Shown here: positions 14,001-22,290 of the stretch, piece by piece
How positions within the stretch are numbered: the stretch's first letter is position 1
Layout: the number at the start of each line of letters is the position of its first letter
NCBI GenBank assembly: GCA_037893225.1
Contig: JAZGUH010000484.1
Span: 558,001-622,000 of the forward strand
Length of the DNA stretch: 64,000 bases
Direction of reading: 5' to 3'
Origin: Hippasteria phrygiana
Lineage: Eukaryota > Echinodermata > Asteroidea > Valvatida > Goniasteridae
Position numbers and translations under genes: made by a program
The notes under the pieces: generated by a model
Told to the model about the DNA's origin: nothing
The model's input: the letters and a program-made list of their open reading frames with translations, nothing else
Databases searched by the model: none

Positions 14001-14869
14001 GCTGTGCCTCTTGGTACATCCTGGAAGTTAGCAAGGTTTGGTTATATCCGCACCTGACCTGTGCGAATGACAGATTCCTTCTGACTAAGGGAACGTTGGT
14101 TTATTATTGTACCTTAATAGATTTCCTATACAAGGGGATTGGGGTGGGACATGGGGTTGGGTGGGTAAGGGGCTCACGTCTAAGGAGGGGTTTGGAAGAT
14201 TGAAATCTGGATGTGCATAGATCATCATGGTCTGACTTTTGTTGTTCAAGTGTTACAGATTAGGTCAATAAGTAAATTGTTAATCTTTAATGCTATTATT
14301 AGTAGTCATTGCAGTTTGAATAAAAGGGTGTGCCAGCCCTCTAGAATTATTGAAAAATTTGCAGCATCTGAATTTTGCATTAGATTCAAATGCGCCAAAA
14401 ATGAAAGTGAAGTTGTTAACAGATTTTAAAACTACTGAGAAACCTGCATAAAGATCTCAGTGCTGATGACGTCACGGCTTTTTTACACGTGTGCTTTTCT
14501 ATGGAGCTTTGAATCAGTCGTCCCTACCTGACTTCCATAAGAAAGCATACGCCAGCAAACCATGGAATCATCAGTACAGTGGTCTATTAGGCATAGTAAG
14601 AGGATTTTTTTCTTGAATTCACTCGCATCCTTGCAGGTCACATGTGGTACGGAGTAGACATCCTGAACGAAGGTATAGCTGATAATTTTGCAGCCTGTGT
14701 GTGGGAGCCAGCGATCGTCAAGATCAACGCCATCACCGCAGCATCAGAGGCAGCCTGCTTGATCCTGTCAGTCGATGAGACAGTCAAGAATCCGAAGTCA
14801 ACTAACGCCGATGATCGGCCCGTCAAACCGCCCATGGGTAGAGGAAGAGGCAGGGGTAGACCACGCTGA
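1891..14869 (+). CDS. CCT7: T-complex protein 1 subunit eta, 3' part of gene (7 exons)
   Basis: CCT7 is one of eight paralogous subunits of the cytosolic TRiC/CCT chaperonin, which folds actin, tubulin and other proteins in an ATP-driven cycle. Seven exons encode about 398 residues, matching the family from roughly residue 146 of 543 to the stop. Recognisable blocks in order: [66 protein letters not shown] in the apical domain, [28 protein letters not shown] followed by [19 protein letters not shown] in the returning equatorial/ATP domain, and a Gly-Arg-rich tail ending GRGRGRPR, typical of eta. All exon phases join without a frameshift, so the gene looks intact. The N-terminal exons, including the GDGTT nucleotide-binding motif, were not found in 1-1890 and must lie upstream. 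Identity is very secure. Confidence 0.97.
2291..3247. mobile_element. Non-autonomous hAT-like DNA transposon
   Basis: The ends are short inverted repeats, CTGTGTTGT on the left and, read inward on the other strand, CAGTGTTGT on the right, matching the CAGNG-type ends of hAT elements. Flanking 8-mers are GTGATTAC (2283-2290) and GTGATAAC (3248-3255), an 8-bp target duplication with one mismatch. Both arms hold dense AAGTC pentamers (about 2296-2425 and 3087-3240), in the same orientation. The ~650 bp between them shows no transposase, so it needs transposase in trans. Confidence 0.75.
3739..3813 (+). repeat. Poly-G run followed by (GGGGAT)n
   Basis: 23 consecutive G, then about nine GGGGAT hexamers. 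Strong G-quadruplex potential on the + strand. The open frames through it on both strands (Gly-Trp or Pro-His/Pro-Ile repeats) are artefacts of the repeat. Confidence 0.95.
4457..5765 (+). repeat. Tandem ~580-bp repeat (two full and one partial copy) rich in CRE sites
   Basis: Copies start with CCTGGATTATTCTATC at 4457 and 5043, and a diverged CCTGGTTTATACTATC at 5614 (partial, to ~5765), giving spacings of 586 and 571 bp. Shared inner blocks include ATCTGGATTATATCTCTCGC, CTTCCGGTCTGGTGACGTCA and AAGTGATTTCAGCAAACTTC. Perfect TGACGTCA octamers lie at 4578, 4589, 4723, 5161, 5310 and 5470. Each full copy also has a CTCF-core-like string (4863-4876 and 5444-5457) and CTTCCGG ETS-like sites. No coding potential. 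Confidence 0.85.
6306..6470 (+). CDS. CCT7: CCT7 exon
   Basis: 165 nt, 55 codons, phase 0 at both ends. Acceptor ctctag|GAATCC, donor GTCGAG|gtaagt. Encodes [18 protein letters not shown] through AEIRVDNVE. The block around [10 protein letters not shown] is diagnostic for eta. Confidence 0.96.
6590..6730 (-). repeat. tRNA-derived SINE relic
   Basis: On the - strand a tRNA-like run reads GAGCGTTAGTCAACTACTC, then AGGAGGTCATGCAATTGAG, resembling a tRNA anticodon arm and decayed B box. Its downstream body resembles that of the relic at 8265-8360. Confidence 0.45.
6994..8213. mobile_element. 1.2-kb TIR element with ATATCG-rich ends
   Basis: AGGCTGTTCGATAT at the left end is mirrored by AGGCTGTTCAATAT on the other strand at the right end; both arms are dense in CGATAT/ATATCG words. 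The interior has a 20-G run (7280-7299), a tandem duplication around 7089-7155 and a ~100-bp direct duplication (about 7535-7620 and 7695-7800, sharing GTGCACATGCATTGTACACT). No transposase frame. No clean target duplication, so the superfamily is undecided. Confidence 0.65.
7280..7299 (+). repeat. Poly-G run (20 nt)
   Basis: Twenty consecutive G inside the 6994-8213 element. Confidence 0.95.
8265..8360 (-). repeat. tRNA-derived SINE relic
   Basis: Minus-strand B box GGTTCGAGTCC (8328-8338) followed by a body (TATGCTCA, AGCCTGT blocks on +) shared with 6590-6730, which suggests the same SINE family. Confidence 0.4.
8817..9074. mobile_element. piggyBac-like MITE (258 bp)
   Basis: Ends CCCTAAC / GTTAGGG are perfect 7-bp inverted repeats, each flanked by TTAA (8813-8816 and 9075-9078), the signature target of piggyBac transposases. 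The interior holds three related copies of a ~60-bp motif around GATTTTGATGGATTCAGGAT. No coding capacity. Confidence 0.65.
9324..9353 (+). repeat. (AAATC)n microsatellite
   Basis: About six AAATC pentamers, 40 bp before a CCT7 splice acceptor. Confidence 0.9.
9395..9528 (+). CDS. CCT7: CCT7 exon
   Basis: 134 nt. Acceptor cttattcag|GAGTAT, donor GACAG|gtaaaa; it ends after two bases of an Arg codon. Encodes [20 protein letters not shown] and the conserved [20 protein letters not shown] block of the apical domain. Confidence 0.96.
9848..9878 (+). repeat. G-rich run
   Basis: Seventeen consecutive G followed by two further G6 groups split by single C. G-quadruplex potential. Confidence 0.9.
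11394..11655 (+). repeat. tRNA-derived SINE with poly-A tail
   Basis: The head carries polymerase III promoter boxes: A box TGGTGTAGTGG (11399-11409) and B box GGTTCGAATCC (about 11440-11450). Flanking GTTGG and CCAAC could pair as an acceptor-like stem. A ~180-bp unrelated body follows, ending in a 13-A tail at 11643-11655. This is the layout of a retroposed SINE and not a working tRNA gene. Confidence 0.8.
11747..11899 (+). CDS. CCT7: CCT7 exon
   Basis: 153 nt. Acceptor gcaaacag|GGAC, donor GAGAG|gtcagt. Starts with the last base of Arg, ends after two bases of Arg. Encodes [16 protein letters not shown], then [18 protein letters not shown] and EEQIGGE. Confidence 0.95.
11900..12245 (+). 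other. CCT7 intron
   Basis: Short AT-rich intron bounded by gtcagt and cttgccacag. Nothing else seen. Confidence 0.9.
12246..12397 (+). CDS. CCT7: CCT7 exon
   Basis: 152 nt. Acceptor ttgccacag|GTAC, donor GTTGCAG|gtaagg. Encodes [40 protein letters not shown] and [10 protein letters not shown]. It ends after the first base of a Gly codon inside the conserved Gly-rich loop. Confidence 0.96.
12659..12847 (+). CDS. CCT7: CCT7 exon
   Basis: 189 nt. Acceptor attgggcag|GTGGTGGC, donor CTCAAG|gttaga. Completes the [19 protein letters not shown] equatorial motif and continues through [20 protein letters not shown] and [19 protein letters not shown]. Confidence 0.97.
12848..14636 (+). other. CCT7 intron
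   Basis: Contains a 22-C run at 13520-13541 followed by ~500 bp of higher-GC sequence of unknown origin, and a G-rich patch near 14130-14190. No gene recognised. Confidence 0.8.
13520..13541 (+). repeat. Poly-C run (22 nt)
   Basis: Twenty-two consecutive C. Confidence 0.95.
14637..14869 (+). CDS. CCT7: CCT7 terminal exon with stop
   Basis: 233 nt. Acceptor catccttgcag|GTCACATG; TGA stop at 14867-14869. Encodes [37 protein letters not shown] and [14 protein letters not shown], then a Pro/Gly/Arg-rich tail ending GRGRGRPR as in other eta subunits. Confidence 0.97.
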
Positions 14870-15058
14870 AAAACATACTACCAAACAAGAATCTTGAAAC
14901 GTTGTAATACTTGTTTTGTAATGTGCTGAAGGGCGATTTAATGGTTTTGAAGTGATGTAGAATTATTGTACAATTTTTTTTTTTTACTGAACACATACAC
15001 ATTTGATTATTTTTTGGTGTGAAATTAGGACTTTCCAAAAGTCTTGTCATACACTTAA

Positions 15059-15362
15059 TCCCTTGTAGCTGGTCGACAGTCATAGCCGCGGTGTGAGGCA
15101 AGACACCTGGGCCGGTTGACATGAGTAGCCACATTCCTGCTCATACTCAATCCACTCATTACTCAAGTATATTGTTCTTGAATGGGAGTGTAATGAATAG
15201 ATGGAGCTTTTTCAAACAAAGCTTTCATTTACACGAAAGAGGGGCTCCGAGTGTGATGAATAGCGCCACTCTATTCAGTGTGGTGCCTATTCAGCTGCAC
15301 AGCCCTTTCATTTAAGAGTCTATCACCCCGGCATTCCATCAATAACATCTGAACGCAAGGGG
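15059..15362. mobile_element. Candidate TTAA-flanked MITE
   Basis: Ends TCCCTTG and CAAGGGG form an imperfect inverted repeat, each bordered by TTAA (15055-15058, 15363-15366). Ends and TTAA target are shared with elements at 24833 and 61736, suggesting one piggyBac-like family. The interior is only loosely similar to them. Confidence 0.45.
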
Positions 15363-16248
15363 TTAAGCATGCTCACATGGCAAACAAAGCCTTTTGTCCT
15401 TTTTTAATGAATTTCCATCTTGTGTGGGAGTCCTTTATCTTGCTTCCAGTTCTCACCCCACCACCTCCCTCCCTACCTAATGAGAGATTTCTTAAAATCT
15501 AATTTTGCATCAGTTTACAATTTTTGAATCGCCAAAAGTTCAACGTGATAATGTGTAGTAGTGTATGCAAGGACAATCTGAACTCACGCTATAGTGAGCA
15601 ATATATTTGAGAAACTTTAATGTGACTTTCTATTCAGATGTTGCTCTGAAAGCTTTTAACACGGTCTGTTAGTGAAGAAGTTAATCAGAGTTTTTGCTCA
15701 TAAATGCCTTGGCAAAAGAGAGGTGACATGAGCTACTTAAACTTTCAATATTCAAATGTCGACCAGTCCTGCAGTATGAGTTTTCTGAAGGATTTGTTCA
15801 GTAGCTGCATCAACATTGTGGTCAGTTTGTAGTTAACTTTAAAGAAAAAGCCATTAAAACTATGGGAAGATTTCAGGAGACTAAAGTGACAACTTTTGAA
15901 AATTACCGTTCGGTAATGTGGACAGTTTTTTAAACTTTTTTTTTTGGTTCACCACAGTCCTTGCACATACTTGTGTAGTAAATCTTTGTCCTATATTGTG
16001 TCTATCAGTGCTGAGGTAGGTGTGTTTGTAAATGCCTCTAAAAGCCAATTCATACTTCATTAGAATAGGAAGCGGATTTATGACGTCAACGTCAAATATT
16101 CGAACTGCAGATTCGGAAAAGTTGAACACATGTCAGCTTGAGCAAATCTTTGCCGCAAATGCTTCAAGATGTCAAATTGTTTTCGCATTTGCTTGAATGG
16201 TCCCTTTTGTTTTCAAGGCACTACATGTACATGTACTTTCATTCATAA

Positions 16249-16254
16249 AATAAA
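16249..16254 (+). terminator. Possible CCT7 polyadenylation signal
   Basis: AATAAA about 1.4 kb after the CCT7 stop. No canonical hexamer was seen in the first kilobase after the stop; ATTAAA occurs near 15852 and another AATAAA at 16742-16747 just past a TIR element. Which one is used cannot be told from sequence alone. Confidence 0.3.
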
Positions 16255-16328
16255 TTTGGAAAGTTGCTTGCAAAAAGGTAATATACCTGGTGTGTAGCTG
16301 GCTAGATTCAACCATGCCTTAATCATTT

Positions 16329-16700
16329 CAATTCGGTCGATTTACAACTCAGTGCGCTGCCAGCGGCAAGCCAGGAAAGGCCAATTTCCCACTTTCGGGG
16401 TCGTCATCGCGTCTATCGCGTTGTATTAGATGGTGGACAGTACAGCAGTATGCATTTCGCGCGAATGCGAGTGGATGAGTTAAAGCAATTTTTGACTAAT
16501 CGGGGAATACCTTGTGCGGGAAAGAATAGAGAGGAGTTGATAGATTTAGCGGAGAAGGGGTGTTAGAAGTACGGTCAATGCATTGGCGATAACCCACTTC
16601 CGGTTTTGCGATGTCGACTTTTTCCCATGATGCACTGCGTAATTTGGCCTCTCCCCGGCTTGCCGCTTGCGGCGCACCGAGTTGTGAATCGACTGAATTG
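16329..16700. mobile_element. TIR element (372 bp) with internal SAP-motif frame
   Basis: Inverted repeats of about 55 bp: left CGATTTACAACTCAGTGCGC and AGCGGCAAGCC are mirrored on the right as CGATTCACAACTCGGTGCGC and AGCGGCAAGCC. Ends are CAATTC/GAATTG. The interior has a small reading frame at 16450-16563. Likely an internally deleted DNA transposon. No convincing target duplication. Confidence 0.75.
16450..16563 (+). pseudogene. Short SAP-motif reading frame inside TIR element
   Basis: 37 codons plus stop, beginning MHFARMRV. The core DELKQFLTNRGIPCAGKNRE, then ELIDLAEKG, fits the SAP pattern (helix, xLKxxLxxRGxPxxGxKxELxxRL, helix), a small DNA-binding motif. In marine invertebrates such motifs are known at the start of some mobile-element and nuclease proteins. 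Here it is probably the surviving first exon of the parent element; nothing downstream is preserved. The frame is also open upstream of the first Met. Confidence 0.5.
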
Positions 16701-18346
16701 TGTGATATGAAACTGTATTGTCTAGTTACTGCAGTGCTCCTAATAAAGCAGATATGTGTCAAGTTGAAATGTTTACCGTCTTCTGTTCACACTTTGGGTT
16801 TTTACGTTTTAGTTTAGCAATAGGCACCTTAACCAAAGCTGCATTGGGCTGTATTAAGAGATAGAATTGCCCTTCAAATTATTGTCTCAGGACTTGAAAT
16901 TGATATTCCATGAAAATCCTCCCTCCTCAAGGCTCAGTCTACTTTTTAAACAACTTCTTTGCTCGTTGTCAATGCCGTAAAATCTCTTAGAACATCCCAA
17001 CACTTAAGCCTCCTTCAAATAAAAAAAAAACAATTCCTCGAGTGAAAAAAGAAAAGAATCGAAGGTCCTGATTTTGAAATTCCCTGTTGATGTTCGACGT
17101 CTGATACAGACATAAGATGCCGTCTATCTAGAGACAGATTGCCATTTGCAGCTTCAGGGGTTCGTCACTTGACACCAGTGACCAGTAAGCTCCTGTCTGG
17201 CTTGTGGCCTTTAGCTTTTCATTGGCCTTTGGCCAGTAAAATCTTTGTGTCCAGTGGCACTACCCCTGACCACTTAACCTCAGTGATTGATGTTAATATC
17301 GTCCAGTAGCCACCTGTGCATTAAGTTTTGTTCTTAAAATGTAAAGCAAAATCAATCCTACCATTTACTTTTTGTTGCACCTGTGCTGCCCCACCACCAG
17401 TGGTCATTTGTCGCCTCAAACTAGTTTATGTGGGACTACTGACAAGATCTCCCTATTAATCACCCTGATCATGGAATATCTGTACACTGGCATTTTTCTG
17501 AAGTGCTAATTGGATTTAAGTGGCCAGGAAAAAGAGAGAACATCTTTGACACATTTCCTGAGGAAAAATCTGCTGACATCCTGCCTGTGTTTGCTGTGTG
17601 TGGTGACTACCTGTCGTAAGGGGTTTGGTGTTAGTGCATAACCTGCCTCCAGCACTCCATCACTTGATTGCAGGTCTTCCGGCTATCTTGTCTTGCAAGT
17701 CCGGACCTTGGGAAAAAAATTGCATTCTGTCTCCTTGGGGTGTATCCCTTGATGGTTTACATCCATAGGTAAAATGGAGGGAGGTTGAGGGACAGCAGGA
17801 TGACCAAATCCATCGAAGAACTCCCAGACAAAACCTGAGCCCTCCGAGACAACTGGTCCACTTTTACACTCTGTCCATCACAGCAGGATTCTTCGGGAGC
17901 AACGCATTTTATTTTAATCCATCTCCACAAGGGAGATGAACTTCTGCTCTTAAAAAATCCGGAGTCAAACTTAAGTGGTCTTTGATTCCTCTGAGTGTAG
18001 AACAAAGAAAAGAAAAAGGAAAAAAAGCTGTCTGTAGCATTAACTGTCCTTGAATTATATCTAGAGTTTGTGTCTTCCTCAAAATCAGTGGTTTGTCTGA
18101 AGGGCCAATTGTTGAATATTATCACATCTTGACTTGTTTAAAACTTCCACTCATTTCCAAGAATTCCCCCTCAAGTCGGAGGGCACTGTCAGCATTATTT
18201 CCTGAGGCGCGGACAGAAATACTTTTAATACAGGAACAATTCATCACAAACAACTCTAATGATTATTGATCACCGTTGATCTTCAGTTTTGCAGCACCAG
18301 TACAGCAAACAAAATCACTGAAGAGTCATGCAATGTGTGTAATAAC

Positions 18347-18520
18347 CAGGGATGTCGTCGAGTCCTAATTCCAATCACAAACTATTCAAATGAGCTTTGA
18401 CAATGGCATTCCTTTGTCATTGTTCATCCAGTTACTTGTGACTGGCTTTATGAAAGTACTTGTGACTGGACTTGCGAAAGGACTTATGAAAGGACTTGCA
18501 GGGACTCGACAACAGCCCTG
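18347..18520. mobile_element. hAT MITE (174 bp) with perfect 8-bp target duplication
   Basis: Ends CAGGGATGTCGTCGAGTCC and, inverted, CAGGGCTGTTGTCGAGTCC differ at 2 of 19 positions. The flanking 8-mers GTAATAAC (18339-18346 and 18521-18528) are identical and fit the nTnnnnAn hAT target preference. The interior has ACTTGTGACTGG and GGACTTATGAAA direct repeats, like the subterminal arrays hAT transposases bind. No coding capacity. Confidence 0.85.
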
Positions 18521-19794
18521 GTAATAACTAGGAATTCGAATAGACCTTTTTTAGCAAGCACCACGAGAGGCCATTGTAGTTGAACCTCATACATTTGTAG
18601 TATTGTTTGAACAGTGACCCAAGTACATCATGGCAAACGGATTGCATTTGGTTTTGTCATCTACTCTAAAGTTAAAATGAAAACAATCTCTCCTGTCTTG
18701 CTGCAGTTACAGAGGAATTTAATTTCTAATCTGAACACATATGCAGTCCAAATTATTGGTTTACTCGTTGCTCAACAGTCACGAACTGAAGTAAAATGTA
18801 CATAAATTTATTGGGGGATAATCGACTGTAGCGCCCCAGTTTGGTGAAAATGTTGATGCACAATTTACATGGATATAATCTACACCCCTCTGTCTTTGGA
18901 TCCGCTCTTTTGTCAGTTGACAATTGTCAACCAAAAATGGGGAGAACATTAAATTATTGTCAGTACATGTAGTTTGTGCGAGCACTTGTGACAGAAATGT
19001 TACATGGTTATGGCAGAGAAGTCGAGACTGCACTTTTGGCCAGCCCATGACCAGCTGTGACCAGCCATCTTCACTGAACGCAAGGCTTAAAGCTCCATTG
19101 TACAACTTCTTTTTTCCAGTAGATTTGCCCCGGTCTATTTTTTTTTTTTTTAATCTAGGTCATCCTGGGGTGATACGGCGGAGATTAATGGCGGTTTGCA
19201 CTCAAATTGCCCAATAGGCCCCGAGCAACCCCTACAAAGGGGGGAAGACTTGAGCCATCCTGATGGAAGCTAGTCTAGTGTTCATGACAGGAATTGAGAT
19301 TATTCTGCCACAGGTACTGCTGAGGGGTTTCTGAAGACTCAAGTTGATTTTGAAACTGTTGCTGATGGGGGGCGGGAGTCCCAAGTGCTCAATTCTGTGT
19401 CAGTCCTTCTGTTGGGAAAGCAAAGGAGTCGGCCAGACATCCGAGGTTGGCTGGATTTATAGATGATTTTTAGAAGCTCAGTTAAAACCCTCGTGCAAGT
19501 AGATCTTTTAAAGCCACGCTTGTGGGAGTTCTATATGTTGGACAGTCAGTGTAAGGTATTTCCCTGTAGGGATGATGCCACAAGAATTAGGGTGACTCTA
19601 ATTGGGGTACCACCAGAGATTCGGGTAGGGAAAGATCAAGATGCTTTGTGAGAGAAGACGGGCTGTAAGCCCTTGGCAGCAGTTTGTGTACTTAATCCTC
19701 ACCTGCCATGCAATTTTCTGGTGTTATATTTCGAGTTTGCAAACTGAACCTTAATGAAGTTTATAAGTAGGAAATGTTGACAATTCTTATTCAG

Positions 19795-22290
19795 TGTTGA
19801 AGAACAGTGAAGCAAACAAGACTGTAGCCTTGCCAGTTTTTCTCATTTTAACACATTTCATGAAAATTTACAATTGTGTTCAACCATCATTTAAACCATT
19901 TCCAAGACATTTCGGAAAAATTTGCTTTTGGTCAAAAATGGATGAAAACAAGGCTGTATCCTTCCCATTTTGGCTGATTTTGCCCCAAATTTCCAAGCAT
20001 CAGATTTCAATGCAGTTGATGTTGAGATGTTTGAAAAACAAACAATTTACAAGTCATTTGGAGGAATTTTCTAGGACAATAATTTTATGCCAAAAATTGA
20101 TGGAAATACAAGACTATATCCTTGGCATTTTCACTGTTTTTAGAAATCAGATTTCAGTGAAATCAAAGTTGAGATATGTTCAAATCTGGTTTTAACCATT
20201 TTCAAGTCATTTGGGGGACGTTTTAGGAAATAATTTTTGACCACAATTTGATGAAAAATTTGCCCCAAATTTCAGAGCTATCAGATTTCAGTGAAATTGA
20301 TACAGGGATGTGTTTCAAACCTCATTTAAACTATTTTCTAAAATTGACACAAACACAAGGCTGTAGCCTTGCCAGTTTCATTGATTTTGCCCCAAATTTT
20401 AAAACGTCATTATTTCAATTAAATTGATGTTAAGATGTGTTAGAAACCTCATTAAAACTAGACTTTTTAGCAAAATAATTTTTGACCACAATAAAATGTT
20501 GAAAACAAGGCTAAAGCCTTGCCATTTTCACTGTTTGTAGCCCAAATTTTAAAACGTTTAGATTGCAAAAAAATTACATTCCTGTGTGTTGGCCCTCATT
20601 TGAACCATTTTAACATCATTTTGGGGGATTTTCTATAACAATATTTTTTGCCACACTGATGAACCACAGGGCTGTAGCGTTGTTATTTTTGCTCATCCGC
20701 ATTTCATGTCAATTTACATTTGTGTTCAGCCATCATTTAAACCATTTCCATGGGAGAAATTTGCTTTTGGCCAAAAATTGTTAGAAGCAAAAGTGCAGCC
20801 TTCCCATTTTGGCCGATTTTGCCCCAATTTTCAAAACAACAGATTTCACTGCAGTTGATGTTGAGATATTTTTGAAACATTTAAACCATTTTCAAGACAT
20901 TTGGAGGAATTTTCTAGGACAATAATTTAAGGCCAAAATTTGATGAAAACACAAACCTATTAACCTACAGCTTGCCATTTTTTTCTGATTTTGCCCCAAA
21001 TTACGAAACATCATTATTTCAATTAAATTGATGCTAAGATGTACTTGAAACCTCATTGAAACTAATTTTAAGTCATTTGTCAAAATTGCTAATATACAAG
21101 GCTATAGCCTTGCCTTTTTGGCCGATTCTGTCCCTAAATATCAAATTTTGAAGAAATCGAACCTGGGATTTGGAGAATTTTCTGGGAATTTGTTTTTACT
21201 GAAAATTGACAAAAACACAAGGCTATAAGCTTGCAATTTTTGTCATTTTTGTCCTTAAATTTCAAAACGTCATATTTCAATTAAATTGATGTTCAGATGT
21301 GTTGAAAACCTCATTAAACTATTTTCAAGTCATTTGGGGGATTTTCTGGGGTAATAATTTTTTACTAAAATCTGATAAAGTCACAAGGCTATAACCTTGC
21401 CCTTTTTGTAATTTTTGTCTGATCTTGTTTGCCCACTTTCAGGTCATTTAGGGGGATTTTCTAGAATATTATTCTGGCCAAAAAATTCAGAACAACAGAT
21501 TTCAATAAAATTGATGCTGGGATGTGTTAAAAAAAACATTTAAACTATTTGCATTTCATTTTGGGGAGAATTTCTTGGACAATAATTTTTGGCCAAAAAT
21601 TGAGGAAAACACAAGGCTATAGCCTTGCCATTTTGACAATTTTGCTGATTTTTGCAGTTTCAACTAAATGGATGTTAAGATGTATCGGAAACCTCATTAA
21701 AACTGTTTTTAACAGTTATTTTGGGGACTTTTTAGGAAAATAATTATTAACCCAAATTTGATGAAAACAAGGCCATAACTTTGCCTTTTTTTCTTTTATT
21801 CCAAATTTCAAAACATCAAATTTCAATCAAATTGACACTAGAAACCTTAAACTATTTTAAAATAATTTGGGGGATTTTCCAAGAAAATATTTTGTGACCA
21901 AAATTTGGTAAAAACACAAGGCCTTGCCATTTTCAATGTTTATAGCCCAACTTTTGAAACATCAGATTTTAATGAAATATATATTCACTTATGTTTGGCC
22001 CTGATTTGAACCAAATTTCAGGTCATTTGGGGGATTTTCTTGAACAATATTTTTGGCCAAAAATTGATGAAAACACAAGGCTATAGCCTTGCTATTTTTG
22101 CAGTGCTTTTAGAAAACAGCAGATTTCAATGAAACTAAAGATGTGTTGGGAAATTCATATAAACCATTTTCAAGTCATTAGGGCAAACTTATTTGTTCCC
22201 AAAAATTGCTGAAAACATGAGGGCTTTCCATTTCCCCAATTTTGCCCCAAATTCCAGAAAATTAGATTTCAAATAAATTGATGTTCAGAG
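19795..22290 (+). repeat. Diverged ~155-bp tandem satellite, about 16 units
   Basis: The unit recurs with the order: ATTGATGAAAACACAAGG, CTATAGCCTTGCCATTTT, TTTGCCCCAAATTTC, AACATCAGATTTCAAT, AAATTGATGTTGAGATGTG, AACCTCATTTAAACCATTTT, CAAGTCATTTGGGGGATTTT, CTAGGACAATAATTTTTGGC. The CCTTGCC anchor recurs near 19829, 19949, 20110, 20358, 20510, 20671, 20794, 20965, 21101, 21222, 21391, 21617, 21771, 21920, 22080 and 22220. Spacing varies by indels and units are well diverged, so the array is old. Long frames within it are accidental. Confidence 0.9.

Larger units (their letters stand above)
14870..19794. other. CCT7 3' UTR and intergenic region
   Basis: Apart from three TIR elements (15059-15362, 16329-16700, 18347-18520) this is AT-rich unique sequence. 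Open frames here, including a 122-codon one on the - strand at 17757-18125, match nothing recognisable. Confidence 0.7.

Noticed and set aside
17757..18125. 122-codon open frame on the - strand
   Set aside because: No recognisable domain, low-complexity Phe/Ser run, no exon signals, and it lies in intergenic DNA.
19794..20195. 133-codon open frame on the + strand
   Set aside because: Lies inside the diverged satellite; the same repeat unit is broken by stops elsewhere.
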